This document shows, one piece after another, positions 27,384 to 36,216 of a stretch of 64,000 nt of DNA (the stretch's first letter is position 1; each line of letters opens with the position of its first letter). The DNA is from Parvularculaceae bacterium (GTDB lineage Bacteria > Pseudomonadota > Alphaproteobacteria > Caulobacterales > Parvularculaceae), in assembly GCA_028280115.1 (NCBI GenBank), contig JANQMJ010000017.1, positions 186,001-250,000 of the forward strand, in the 5' to 3' direction. A model generated the notes under the pieces. That model saw only the letters and a list, made by a program, of their open reading frames with translations, ran no database searches and was not told where the DNA came from. A program made the position numbers and the translations under genes.

Positions 27384-28043
27384 ATGTCGGAAGCGCGCGA
27401 TATCGATAACGGCGAAAACGACGGCGTGAGCGCGCTGTCGCTGTCGGCCTTCCTGTCTTCGCGGGTCTGCCACGACCTGATCAATCCGGTCGGCGCCATC
27501 GGTTCGGGGCTCGATGTGCTCGACGATCCCGACATGGAAGGCACGATGCGCGAGGCTGCGCTCGATCTTATTCGCACCGGCGCGCGCAAGGCGATCGCGC
27601 TGTTGTCTTACGCCCGGCTCGCTTATGGCGCCGCCGGGGCGCATGGGGCCGAGATCGGCCTGAAAGACGCGCGCGACGCGCTTGAGGGCGTGTTCGATAC
27701 GGTCAAGGCCGATCTCGACTGGCGGCTCGGCGAGGACGGCGCCGCGCCGAAGGACAAGATCAAGGTCGCGCTCATTCTTGCTTATGCGGCGGCGGATTGC
27801 GTCCCGCGCGGCGGGACGGTGGTCGTGGCGGGCGATATGGACGCGATTGAGATCACGGCGACCGGCAGAAAGGCGCTGTTGCAGGACGATTTGCTCAAAG
27901 CGCTCGGCGGCGACGCGCGGGGTCTGGCGCCGAAATTCACCCCGGCCCTTATCGCCTCCCAGATCGCCGCGGCGGCGGGCGGCGCAATCACGGCGGCGAT
28001 TGCCGACGAAACCGTGTCGATTAAGGCTGCATTTTCACGCTGA
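27384..28043 (+). CDS. chpT: Histidine phosphotransferase ChpT
   Basis: 219 residues. The helical phosphotransfer segment SRVCHDLINPVGAIGSGLDVL carries His30, which receives phosphate from the hybrid kinase CckA and passes it to CtrA and CpdR. The C-terminal part is the degenerate ATPase-like domain of ChpT (VALILAYAAADCVPRGGTV). Length is near the Caulobacter protein. It is a marker of the alphaproteobacterial cell-cycle phosphorelay; cckA and ctrA are not in the window. A receiver protein gene follows. Confidence 0.93.
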   Translation: MSEARDIDNGENDGVSALSLSAFLSSRVCHDLINPVGAIGSGLDVLDDPDMEGTMREAALDLIRTGARKAIALLSYARLAYGAAGAHGAEIGLKDARDALEGVFDTVKADLDWRLGEDGAAPKDKIKVALILAYAAADCVPRGGTVVVAGDMDAIEITATGRKALLQDDLLKALGGDARGLAPKFTPALIASQIAAAAGGAITAAIADETVSIKAAFSR

Positions 28044-28068
28044 CGCGGCGCGCACGTCGTGCCAGGCG

Positions 28069-28083
28069 TTAACGCAAGAATAA
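28069..28083 (+). promoter_or_regulatory. CtrA-box-like sequence before the receiver gene
   Basis: TTAA-N7-ATAA at 28069-28083 matches seven of eight positions of the CtrA consensus TTAA-N7-TTAA. It lies 60-75 bases upstream of the receiver gene and just after chpT, which makes it plausible but unproven. Confidence 0.35.
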
Positions 28084-28144
28084 CGTGCTGGGGGCAGACT
28101 GACCCTATGGCGTCGCGCGCGCCGGCTGAGACGGGATGCAAATT

Positions 28145-28558
28145 ATGAGCGCGAACAAACTCTGCCTTATCGTCGATGATTCCGATATCATTCGCGAGAT
28201 TGCGGTGCGCATTGTCGCCGATCTCGGTTTTGAGGCGGCGCAAGCCGAAAACGCAGCCCACGCGGTCGATTTCTGCCGGGAAAACAAACCCGGCGTCGTG
28301 TTGCTCGACTGGGATTTGCCGGCCATGGGCGCGCTTGATTTTCTGCGCGGCGCAGCCGAACTGGCGGCGCAGGACAGGCCGGCCATCATACTGTGCGCGA
28401 CCGAAAACGATCCGCAGCAATTCACCCTGGCCAAGGCCGCCGGGGCGGCGCATCACCTCTTAAAGCCGTTCGACAAAGCGTCGATCGAAGAGAAATTTCG
28501 GGAAATCGGTGTGGTTGACGGTGAAGCGCCTCGCCCGGACGCGGCCGCGAACGAATAG
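28145..28558 (+). CDS. Single-domain response regulator (CheY/CpdR-like receiver)
   Basis: 137 residues from the ATG at 28145; an in-frame ATG three codons upstream is also possible. The receiver fold is complete: acidic pair Asp11-Asp12, phosphoacceptor Asp55 in VVLLDWDLP, and Lys in LLKPFDK. There is no output domain, but a short acidic tail. In many alphaproteobacteria a receiver gene of this kind sits next to chpT. It may take phosphate from ChpT, but this is inference from position. A CtrA-box-like site lies upstream. Confidence 0.87.
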   Translation: MSANKLCLIVDDSDIIREIAVRIVADLGFEAAQAENAAHAVDFCRENKPGVVLLDWDLPAMGALDFLRGAAELAAQDRPAIILCATENDPQQFTLAKAAGAAHHLLKPFDKASIEEKFREIGVVDGEAPRPDAAANE

Positions 28559-28662
28559 CTGACGCGCCGACGATCAAATCACGTCGACTTACTTCCGCCG
28601 AAGTCGCAGCGCATAATCTGCGCGGATGGCGTTTTACGCGCAAACCGGAGTAGACAGCGTTC

Positions 28663-29478
28663 GTGCCGCTCATACAGCTCATCGTTCTTGCGCTCATTCA
28701 GGGGATAACGGAGTTTTTGCCGATCTCCTCGTCGGCGCATCTCATTCTGGCGCCGCTAGTCGTAGACAACTGGCGCGATCAGGGTCCGCTGATCGATGTT
28801 GCGGCGCATGTGGGCTCCCTGGTCGCGGTGCTCATGTATTTCAAAAACGAAACCGCCATGTTGTGTCGCGGCGTCGTCGATGTGTTGCGTTGGCGATCAA
28901 GCGGTGATCGAAAACTGTTTCTTCTGATTGGGGCGGCGACCATTCCGACGCTGGCGGCCGCGGCGATCATCGTAGCCCTCGACATCGTCTCGGTGCTGCG
29001 CACGCCGGAGGTTATCGGCGTAGCGAGCATTCTCTTCGGACTGTTGCTGTGGCACGGCGACCGGGCCCCCGTCGCCAAGGAAGGACTTAGCCGCATCGGT
29101 TGGCGCGAGGCGATGACCATCGGCGTCGTGCAGGCGCTGGCGCTGATCCCCGGGGCGTCGCGCTCGGGCGTGACGATAACGGCGGCGCGCTATCTTGGCT
29201 GGACGCGGCCGGAAGCGGCGCGCTTTTCCATGTTGCTGGCGATCCCGACCATCCTGGCGCTCGGCGCGTTCGCCGGTCTTGATCTTGTTCGAACCGGGGC
29301 CGGCGCCACTGCGAGCCAGGCGGCGATCGTCGCCGTCTTGTCCTTTGTGTCCGCATACGCCGCCATCGCCGTTCTCATGCGCCTGACCCAGCGCATGAGC
29401 TTTACGCCTTTCGTCGTATACCGGCTTGTCATGGGCGTCGGGGTTCTGTGGTACGCTGGCGCGCTGGGATCGGGATGA
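28663..29478 (+). CDS. uppP: Undecaprenyl-diphosphatase UppP (BacA)
   Basis: 271 residues from a GTG start. This polytopic inner-membrane enzyme removes a phosphate from undecaprenyl diphosphate so that the carrier lipid can be reused for peptidoglycan. The two family signatures are present: LALIQGITEFLPISSSAHLIL (active-site Glu and Ser, about 8-28) and ALIPGASRSGVTITAARYLGW (about 162-182). Six to eight hydrophobic helices can be seen. Known consequence of the family: intrinsic bacitracin tolerance. Confidence 0.96.
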   Translation: MPLIQLIVLALIQGITEFLPISSSAHLILAPLVVDNWRDQGPLIDVAAHVGSLVAVLMYFKNETAMLCRGVVDVLRWRSSGDRKLFLLIGAATIPTLAAAAIIVALDIVSVLRTPEVIGVASILFGLLLWHGDRAPVAKEGLSRIGWREAMTIGVVQALALIPGASRSGVTITAARYLGWTRPEAARFSMLLAIPTILALGAFAGLDLVRTGAGATASQAAIVAVLSFVSAYAAIAVLMRLTQRMSFTPFVVYRLVMGVGVLWYAGALGSG

Positions 29479-29608
29479 TCCGCGCCGGCGGCGCAAACCC
29501 ATGCAACGACAAAAAGCCGCCGGCGAATGGACTTCGCAGGGCCCGGATTTGCCTTTAAGCAGGCGCTGTTCGTCTTGCGCGCATTGAGGAGAGGGAAGGG
29601 TGACGCAA

Positions 29609-30601
29609 ATGGCTGACCCGGATCGGACGATCACCGCCGAGGGCGTTCGCGCCGCAGCGAAACGGCTTGCCGGCCAGGCGATCCGCACGCCGCTGATCGA
29701 AAACGAATTCCTCAATGAGGCGGCCGGCGGGCGCGTTCTGGTGAAGGCCGAAGTTCTGCAATATGGCGGCTCGTTCAAGATTCGCGGCGCGTTCAATCTC
29801 GTCTCGAAACTGTCGCCCGAAATGCGCGCGCAGGGGATCGTCGCCTGGTCGTCGGGCAATCACGCACAGGGCGTCGCCTTGGCCGCGCGTCATTTCGGGG
29901 TTCCGGCGACCATCGTGATGCCGGCCGACGCGCCGGCGCTGAAGACAAAAAACGTCCGCGCCTATGGCGCGGAAATCGTTTCCTACGATCGTTATTCAGA
30001 GGATCGGGAGAAAATCGCTCGCCGCATCGCGCGCGAACGCGACATGGCGCTGGCGCCGTCTTACGATCATCCCGACATTATCGAAGGGCAGGGCACGCTC
30101 GGACTGGAAGTGATCGAGGACGCCCGCGCCCTCGACGCCGACCTTGACGCTTTTGTCATTTGCTGCGGCGGTGGCGGGCTGACCTCAGGCTGCGCGCTGA
30201 TCGCCGAAGCCATGTCCCCGGCGACGCAAATCTGGGTCGCCGAGCCGGAGGGCTATGACGAGGCCTGGGCGTCGATCGAAGCCGGCGAGCGCCTGACGGC
30301 GGATATCACCCAGCGCACCATCTGCGACGCCATCGCTACGCCGTCCTTGGGGCGGCTGACCTTTCCGATCATGCAGCGGCTGGTGCGTGGGGGCCTCGCC
30401 GTCACCGAGAAAGAGGTCGGCGCGGCGATGATCTTCGCCTTCAAGCATCTCAAATTGGTGATCGAGCCGGGGGGCGCGGTCGCTCTGGCGGCGGTGCTGT
30501 CGGGGAAATTTAACGCCCGGGGCAAGACCACGGCGCTCACCCTGTCGGGCGGCAATGTGGACCCGGCGCTGTTCGCCTTGATCTTGGCTGGCGATCAATA
30601 A
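29609..30601 (+). CDS. PLP-dependent threonine/serine dehydratase
   Basis: 330 residues from the ATG at 29609 (ribosome-binding GGGAAGGG 8 nt upstream); a GTG three codons earlier is also possible. The PLP lysine is in GGSFKIRGAFN, followed by SSGNHAQGVALAAR and the phosphate-binding CCGGGGLTSGC. The protein lacks the C-terminal ACT regulatory domain of biosynthetic IlvA, so it is of the catabolic threonine ammonia-lyase or serine racemase type. It should convert threonine or serine to the keto acid and ammonia. A terminal ALTLSGGNVD motif is typical. Confidence 0.88.
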   Translation: MADPDRTITAEGVRAAAKRLAGQAIRTPLIENEFLNEAAGGRVLVKAEVLQYGGSFKIRGAFNLVSKLSPEMRAQGIVAWSSGNHAQGVALAARHFGVPATIVMPADAPALKTKNVRAYGAEIVSYDRYSEDREKIARRIARERDMALAPSYDHPDIIEGQGTLGLEVIEDARALDADLDAFVICCGGGGLTSGCALIAEAMSPATQIWVAEPEGYDEAWASIEAGERLTADITQRTICDAIATPSLGRLTFPIMQRLVRGGLAVTEKEVGAAMIFAFKHLKLVIEPGGAVALAAVLSGKFNARGKTTALTLSGGNVDPALFALILAGDQ

Positions 30602-30623
30602 CCTTTTTAATTTCAATGCATTA

Positions 30624-30660
30624 GCACTTTTTGCGGAAAGCCGCGCGCCGCAAAATGTGC
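30624..30660. repeat. Inverted repeat downstream of the dehydratase gene
   Basis: GCACTTTTTGCGG (30624-30636) pairs with CCGCAAAATGTGC (30648-30660) with a single T-T mismatch around an 11-nt loop. No T-run follows on either strand, so it is not a classical terminator; a TATAAT hexamer lies 22 bases further on, at 30682-30687. Confidence 0.6.
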
Positions 30661-30856
30661 AAAAAATGGTCATTGAAGTGTTATAATATATTCTTACATC
30701 CTCATTACTCGGTAGCAGACAGAGGCCTAAGGCGGCGTGATCGCCGCAAAACAGAAGAAGAAACGTTAAGCATGCGCCCGGCCGCATTCACGCTTTGATA
30801 GCCAATATCGGGCAGTCTGAAGACGGCGCAGGTCAATCGAGGAACCCATAGTCGAC

Positions 30857-31153
30857 ATGACGGCACCCAAAGACATAGCGGCGTTTAATCAAGCGGAAAA
30901 AGAAGAGATTTCCGTGCGCGAACTCGCCGCGCTGGGCGGACGCAAACTCGTCTATATCCGGGCCGTTGCAGCGCGCGACGTGCTTGATCGCTTTTCGCAG
31001 GAATTTGCCGATATCGACATCGATATTGAGGAAGACGCCACGCTTTATTCGGTTCATTCCGCCGACGGCGAACGCATTGCTTTGGTCGGCGATCGGGAAC
31101 TGGCTTTCGCTGCGGCCCGCCAGCATGAGATGAATCCGGTCAGCGTTCACTGA
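30857..31153 (+). CDS. DUF1150 family protein
   Basis: 98 residues from the ATG at 30857. The conserved core is VRELAALGGRKLVYIRAVAARDVL followed by a short acidic helix and LYSVHSADGERIALVGDRELAFAAARQHEMNPVSVH, which matches the alphaproteobacterial DUF1150 pattern. The function is unknown. In other species it is often beside a small heat-shock protein gene; none is seen here. Upstream (30602-30856) is an AT-rich stretch with a TATAAT hexamer that may be its promoter. It is convergent with ptsN. Confidence 0.85.
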   Translation: MTAPKDIAAFNQAEKEEISVRELAALGGRKLVYIRAVAARDVLDRFSQEFADIDIDIEEDATLYSVHSADGERIALVGDRELAFAAARQHEMNPVSVH

Positions 31154-31199
31154 CGCCGCCGGATTTTTCAACAATCGTTATTGAAATCTAGCGACTGAA

Positions 31200-31664
31200 T
31201 TACGCCGCATGGTGTTTTTGGTCCGCGACGGCGATGGCGAACAGCGCTTCGGCGGACTCGGCGCCGCGCAACGCTGCGCGCGCTTCGCGGTCGCGCAAGA
31301 GGCGCGAAACTTTCGCAAGCGCCTTGAGATGCGCCGCGGTGGCGTTCGCCGGCGCGAGCAGCATGAACACGAGATCGACCGGCTGGTCGTCGAGCGAATC
31401 GAAACTGACCGGTTTTTCGAGCAAGGCGAGCAGGCCGGCGATTTGCGAAAGGCCGTCGATTTTTCCGTGCGGAATAGCCGCGCCGTCGCCGACGCCAGTC
31501 GATCCAAGCTGCTCGCGTTCGAGCAGGGTGGCGATAATTTCATCGGCCGGGCGAGCCACAAGTCGCGACGCGTGCGCCGCCATCGCTTCAAGCGTTTCGC
31601 GTTTGCATCGCGCCTTCAGATTGTAGATGACGCCTTCGGGTTTTAGGAGATCATCAAGTCCCAT
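31200..31664 (-). CDS. ptsN: Nitrogen phosphotransferase EIIA (PtsN)
   Basis: 154 residues from the ATG at 31664 (an in-frame GTG at 31673 is an alternative). The phosphorylated His66 is in GAAIPHGKID, and the family blocks LLEREQLGSTGVG and VDLVFMLLAP are present. PtsN is the end point of the PTS-Ntr relay and regulates potassium, carbon and nitrogen functions. It lies downstream of rpoN and hpf, the usual arrangement in proteobacteria. Confidence 0.95.
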   Translation of the reverse strand: MGLDDLLKPEGVIYNLKARCKRETLEAMAAHASRLVARPADEIIATLLEREQLGSTGVGDGAAIPHGKIDGLSQIAGLLALLEKPVSFDSLDDQPVDLVFMLLAPANATAAHLKALAKVSRLLRDREARAALRGAESAEALFAIAVADQKHHAA

Positions 31665-31796
31665 AACGCTCACTTAACACTTCACGCGTTCATATGGTTG
31701 CGACCGCCGCATTCGATCGGACCGTAACGCCGCCCGCTTGCATATATCTTACCACTGCCGCCAATTCCCGGCTTGGGACTGTGGCGGCCGTTCCCG

Positions 31797-32372
31797 CTAG
31801 GCACCGGGGTCGATCCAGCCAATATTGCCGTCGCGGCGACGATATACAACATTTAATCCGCCATGCGCCGCGTTCTTGAAGATGATCGCCGGCTGTTCGG
31901 ACAGGTCGAGCTGCATGACGGCGGCGCCGACGGTCATTTCCCTTAGATCGGTGCGGCTTTCGGCCACGACGACCGGGCTGGGATCGCCCTCCACGGGTGC
32001 GTTTTCTTCCTCCTCTTTGAGCGGCTCGAGAAGGTAGAAGGACGCCGGTTCCGCCGGCATGGGCTCCTTGTCGCTGGCGTGGTGATTCTTCAGGCGACGC
32101 TTGTAGCGCCGGATCCGCTTTTCCAGCTTATCCAGGCTCTCATCAAACGCGCTATAGGCGTCCCCGCCTTGCCCGTGGGCGGCGAGAAAGACGCCCGAGG
32201 CGAGATGGGCCGTCACATCGCACTCGACAAAACGGCGGCCTTGGGAAAACGTCACGACCGCCTCCGCGCCCCGGTCGAAATATTTTCGCACGCCGTCAGT
32301 AAGCTTTTCCGAGACATGCGTTTGCAACGCGCCGCCCAATTCCATGTTCTTACCGGTGACCTGAATGTCCAT
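31797..32372 (-). CDS. hpf: Ribosome hibernation-promoting factor, long form
   Basis: 191 residues with GGAGG just before the ATG. Residues 1-100 are the ribosome-binding S30AE domain (MDIQVTGKNMELGGALQTHV...; basic helix KLEKRIRRYKRRLKNHH). After a linker, the C-terminal domain (EMTVGAAVMQLDLSEQPAIIFKNAAHGGLNVVYRRRDGNIGWIDP) mediates dimerisation of 70S ribosomes into 100S particles. It is located between rpoN and ptsN as in most alphaproteobacteria. Confidence 0.96.
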   Translation of the reverse strand: MDIQVTGKNMELGGALQTHVSEKLTDGVRKYFDRGAEAVVTFSQGRRFVECDVTAHLASGVFLAAHGQGGDAYSAFDESLDKLEKRIRRYKRRLKNHHASDKEPMPAEPASFYLLEPLKEEEENAPVEGDPSPVVVAESRTDLREMTVGAAVMQLDLSEQPAIIFKNAAHGGLNVVYRRRDGNIGWIDPGA

Positions 32373-32446
32373 CGGACCTCCTTGATGCGCCGCCGCCGGG
32401 GCGCAACGCCATGCGGGATTCGGCGACAGGCGGGCGGATTAACGCG

Positions 32447-33958
32447 TTAAATCGCGGTTTGCAACATCATCCGCCGGCGTTGCACGGAGGACGGGATATT
32501 CAAGGTCTCCCGGTACTTGGCGACCGTCCGCCGGGCGATGGCGACGCCCTCCGCCTGCAAAATCTCGACAATTTTGTCGTCCGAAAGCACGCAGTCCTTG
32601 GTCTCCGCGTCGATCAGCTCGCGAATGCGATGGCGGACCGCTTCGGCCGAATGGGCCTCGCCGCCGCTCGCCGAGGCGATGGACGCGGTGAAGAAATATT
32701 TCAGTTCGAACAAGCCGCGCGGCGTCGCCATGTATTTATTCGACGTTACGCGCGAGACCGTGGATTCGTGCATCTCAATCGCGTCCGCGACGATTTTCAG
32801 ATTGAGCGGGCGCAGATGCTTGATGCCGTGGACCAGGAACGCGTCCTGCTGGCGAACGATCTCGCTGGCGACTTTCAAGATCGTCCGCGCGCGCTGATCG
32901 AGGCTTTTCGCAAGCCAGTTGGCGTTGGCGAACTGTTCGAGCACGAAGCTTTTATCTTTGTCGCTGGCGCTCGCCGCGGAAATCTCGGCGTAATAGCGTT
33001 GATTGACCAGGACGCGCGGCAGCGTGTCGGAGTTAAGCTCGACTTTCCATCCGCCGTCCGGCGACTGGCGCACGAAGACATCCGGCGCGATCGCCTGCAC
33101 CGCGCCGCCGCCATAGGCGTAGCCGGGCTTGGGGGTTAAGGCGCGCACTTCCGCGATCATCTCGCGCACGTCTTCCTCGTCGGCGGCGGTTGCGCGGATC
33201 AGGCCTTTAAGATCGCCCTTGGCCAGCATCTCGATATTTTCAATGAACGCCTGCATCGCCGGATCGAAACGGTCCGCGTCGATCAGCTGCAGTTTGAGGC
33301 ATTCCTTAAGATCGCGTGCGCCGACGCCGCAGGGATCGAACGACGTAATCAGGGTGTGGGTTTGTTCAACCTCGACAAGTTCAGCACCGAGACGCTCGGC
33401 GATGACCGGCAGGGATTCGCGCAAATAGCCGGCTTCGTCGATCAGATCGATTAGATAAGCGCCGATGAAAAGTTGTGCCGGGTCGCGCGTGGCCACATGA
33501 AGTTGTTCTGTCAGGTGTTCGGCGAGGGATTTTTCCTTGCTCAACCTTTCGTCGAAAGCGCGGTCGTCGCTGTCGAAACCCCGGCCCGAAGTCGCTGACG
33601 CCCAGTCGTTGGTGCGGTAATCGGCCGCCGCCGCGTCGCTTCCCGATGCGCCGGGATCGACGTCTTCATATTCCGCATCGAGCGACTCGCGCGCGTCTTT
33701 GAGCGACTTATCGTCGGAAAGATCGACTTCGGCCTGGGGCGTTTCCTTGGCTTCGCTTTGCGCCTCGCCGCGGCGTTCGTCCGGTGCCTCGGGCGGCGAC
33801 TCGTCGCGCTCCAGGAATGGATTTTCCTCAAGCTGCGAGGCGACGAAATCGACCAGTTCAAGATTGGAAAGCTGCAGCAGCTTGATCGCCTGCTGCAGCT
33901 GCGGCGTCATGACGAGCTGCTGGGACTGCCGAAATTCGAGTTTTGGAGCTAACGCCAC
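32447..33958 (-). CDS. rpoN: RNA polymerase sigma-54 factor RpoN
   Basis: 503 residues. Region I is the Gln/Leu-rich N-terminus (FRQSQQLVMTPQLQQAIKLLQLSNLEL) that contacts enhancer-binding proteins; an acidic region II spans about 55-125; the core-binding and HTH parts follow. The C-terminal RpoN box is ARRTVAKYRE, just before the end. It directs transcription from -24/-12 promoters with AAA+ activators. It starts 17 bp after lptB, so it may be cotranscribed with the lpt genes. The palindrome TTAACGCGTTAA overlaps its stop codon. Confidence 0.97.
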   Translation of the reverse strand: MALAPKLEFRQSQQLVMTPQLQQAIKLLQLSNLELVDFVASQLEENPFLERDESPPEAPDERRGEAQSEAKETPQAEVDLSDDKSLKDARESLDAEYEDVDPGASGSDAAAADYRTNDWASATSGRGFDSDDRAFDERLSKEKSLAEHLTEQLHVATRDPAQLFIGAYLIDLIDEAGYLRESLPVIAERLGAELVEVEQTHTLITSFDPCGVGARDLKECLKLQLIDADRFDPAMQAFIENIEMLAKGDLKGLIRATAADEEDVREMIAEVRALTPKPGYAYGGGAVQAIAPDVFVRQSPDGGWKVELNSDTLPRVLVNQRYYAEISAASASDKDKSFVLEQFANANWLAKSLDQRARTILKVASEIVRQQDAFLVHGIKHLRPLNLKIVADAIEMHESTVSRVTSNKYMATPRGLFELKYFFTASIASASGGEAHSAEAVRHRIRELIDAETKDCVLSDDKIVEILQAEGVAIARRTVAKYRETLNIPSSVQRRRMMLQTAI

Positions 33959-33975
33959 AATGCCCCGCCATTCCT

Positions 33976-34791
33976 TTACATTCGAAAACGGTCGCCGAGA
34001 TAAACGCGGCGCACGTCCTTGTCTCCGACAATGTCCCCCGGCGCGCCTTCGAGCAGAACCTCGCCCTCGTGAATGATATAGGCGCGGTCGATGATATCGA
34101 GCGTTTCGCGGACATTGTGATCGGTGATCAACACGCCGAGCCCGCGTTCGCGAAGATGCGTAACGAGCTCGCGAATTTCGGCGATCGCCAGCGGATCGAT
34201 GCCGGCGAAAGGCTCGTCCAGGAGCATGTAGGATGGCGCCGTCGCCAGCGCCCGCGCGATCTCCACTCGGCGGCGTTCGCCGCCGGAAAGCGCCAGCGCG
34301 GGCGCGCCGCGCAGATGGGTGATATGAAACTCGTTCAAGAGATCGTCGATAATCCGCTGCTGGCGGGTCTTGTTTTTCTCCACCAGTTCGACGACCGCGC
34401 GTAAATTCTGCTCAACCGACAGGCCGCGAAAAATCGACGCTTCCTGCGGCAGATAGCCGAGCCCGAGCCGGGCGCGCTGGTACATCGGAAGATGGGTGAC
34501 GTCATGGCCGTCAATCGTGATCGCACCGCGATCGGCGGGGATGAGCCCGGTGATCATGTAAAAACAGGTCGTCTTGCCGGCGCCGTTCGGTCCCAGGAGG
34601 CCGACGACTTCGCCACGCTTGACGCTCATCGACACGCCGCGCACCACGGGACGGCGCTTGAAGGTTTTGCCGAGCCCTTCGGCTTCGAGCACGCCCCCGC
34701 CCTCGACCACGACAGGTCGGGGCCGTTGGGTCTCGGCGGGCGCGGCGGTCGGCGCAGTATCGTAAACAGGGGCTTCCATTTCGCTACTCAT
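33976..34791 (-). CDS. lptB: LPS export ABC transporter ATPase LptB
   Basis: 271 residues. The Walker A is GPNGAGKTT, the signature LSGGERRRVEIARAL and Walker B MLLDEPFAGIDP; the switch His is in LITDHNVRETL. LptB powers extraction of lipopolysaccharide from the inner membrane by LptFG and its transfer over LptC and LptA. The N-terminal 30 residues (up to about VVEGGG) extend beyond the E. coli protein and are Pro/Thr-rich. The gene order lptC-lptA-lptB-rpoN is conserved in alphaproteobacteria. Confidence 0.97.
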   Translation of the reverse strand: MSSEMEAPVYDTAPTAAPAETQRPRPVVVEGGGVLEAEGLGKTFKRRPVVRGVSMSVKRGEVVGLLGPNGAGKTTCFYMITGLIPADRGAITIDGHDVTHLPMYQRARLGLGYLPQEASIFRGLSVEQNLRAVVELVEKNKTRQQRIIDDLLNEFHITHLRGAPALALSGGERRRVEIARALATAPSYMLLDEPFAGIDPLAIAEIRELVTHLRERGLGVLITDHNVRETLDIIDRAYIIHEGEVLLEGAPGDIVGDKDVRRVYLGDRFRM

Positions 34792-34837
34792 TAAGGACGC
34801 CTCTCTTTAACTTTCGGTGAAGTTTGAATTTTAACCA

Positions 34838-35314
34838 TTATGTCCGCGCGTCCGAGTCCGTGTAGAAAATGCCGCGAATGCGCTTTCCGGGCTCGGGCGT
34901 GAATTTAACCTTTCCGGTATCGATCCAATAGACGACGGCGCCCGCCGACATGACCTGTTTTCCCTGCGTGACGATGACATTTTCAAGGACCGTAATGGTC
35001 CGCGCCTCGTCATCATATAGGGCGCGTTCGCCGGTAATGGCTTCCTTGCCGTTGGAATAGCGCACCGCGCCGCTTGCCTTGAACGATTGAAGCGCGCCGT
35101 CCTCGGAAAGCGTCGCTTCGATCCGCTCGGCGGTGAGAAAAGCCTCGTCCTGCACCACGCGCACTTGACCCGTCCAGACCGCGACATTGTCCTCGAATTC
35201 CGCGCTGTCGCTGGTGATGTCGATGGGCTCGTCGGATTCCGCGACAAGCTGCGCGCCAGCGGGACCGGCGAAAAAGATCGCCGCCAGCGTTAAAAATGTC
35301 GAGCGGGCGCCCAT
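34838..35314 (-). CDS. lptA: LPS transport periplasmic protein LptA
   Basis: 158 residues from the ATG at 35314, whose A is the last base of the lptC TGA stop (TGATG overlap). Signal peptide about 1-21 (ending AGPAGA-Q). The OstA-like beta-jellyroll is seen in DEPIDITSDSAEFEDNVAVWTGQVRVVQD and KASGAVRYSNGKEAITGERALYDDEART. LptA forms the periplasmic bridge that carries LPS from LptC to LptD. Confidence 0.94.
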   Translation of the reverse strand: MGARSTFLTLAAIFFAGPAGAQLVAESDEPIDITSDSAEFEDNVAVWTGQVRVVQDEAFLTAERIEATLSEDGALQSFKASGAVRYSNGKEAITGERALYDDEARTITVLENVIVTQGKQVMSAGAVVYWIDTGKVKFTPEPGKRIRGIFYTDSDART

Positions 35315-36069
35315 CAAAGCTCGCCCGTTCGCAGGTTGTCGGGCGACGCGGCTTCTTCATCGGCGGCGCGCCGTCTTTCTTGCGCTGACTTCGGATAAAT
35401 GCGCATGCTGACATTTCCTTCGAATACGACGCGTCCTTCCGCGCGATAGGCGGTCATGCGTTCGGCCTTGAGCGCGGCGCCGTCGGGTCCCTGGCCGGCG
35501 ACGCCGGCGTCGCTGACGACGACTTCGTCCTTGATGGAAACCGTAGCCTTAGGCGCGCGCAGAACATAGGTATCGGCGCCGATGTCATGTTCGAGCATGA
35601 CGCCGTCTTCTAGTTCGAGAATGCTCTCGTTGGACTGGAACAGACCCTTTTCGGCGATGACGATGGTCTCTTCATTCTCGCCGCCCTGCACCGCGCGCGG
35701 GTTGACGAGTTCGACGAGATTGTTCGGACCGGGGCGCTGTTTGGCCGACGTAGCGGTGATCTCAAATGGCCGACCCCTGTCGTCAACGCCGGTAAAGCGC
35801 GGGGCGGTCATGCGCAATTCTTCGGTGGTGGCGGACAGATCCTTGAACTCTTCGAGGAAAGCGGGATCGGGCGTGTTCGTGCGGGTGTTGAGAATGAGGG
35901 CCGCGATCAGCGCGATTGCGACCGCCGGCAGGGCGATGCGCAGCCGGCGAATGATGCGGGACCGTGCGGCGGCCTCTTCGCCGGTGATGCGGGCGCGGGT
36001 CGGCAGGCTGTCGAGCCGGCCCCGGCCTTGACCGGGCATCTCCGGGCTGTTTGCGACCGCAGCGCTCAT
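35314..36069 (-). CDS. lptC: LPS export protein LptC
   Basis: 251 residues. A cytoplasmic N-terminus is followed by one transmembrane helix (about 43-60, LRIALPAVAIALIAALIL). The periplasmic part contains the LptC beta-fold (APRFTGVDDRGRPFEITATSAKQ, GLFQSNESILELEDGVMLEH). Its stop overlaps the start of lptA. The C-terminus is acidic and Arg-rich and looks disordered. The protein is longer than the E. coli LptC (191), which is usual in this class. Confidence 0.93.
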   Translation of the reverse strand: MSAAVANSPEMPGQGRGRLDSLPTRARITGEEAAARSRIIRRLRIALPAVAIALIAALILNTRTNTPDPAFLEEFKDLSATTEELRMTAPRFTGVDDRGRPFEITATSAKQRPGPNNLVELVNPRAVQGGENEETIVIAEKGLFQSNESILELEDGVMLEHDIGADTYVLRAPKATVSIKDEVVVSDAGVAGQGPDGAALKAERMTAYRAEGRVVFEGNVSMRIYPKSAQERRRAADEEAASPDNLRTGEL

Positions 36070-36216
36070 TTGGCGATTATCCTCAAATACAGCGTCAACT
36101 CAGCGCCTTGGACTTGTCAATCACGATGTCAGTTGCCCCGTTGGGAATATAATGGCCCGACCGCCGAACGGAAGCGATTTGGAAGAAAATTATCGGCGCG
36201 GGCGGCGTTAAAACCC

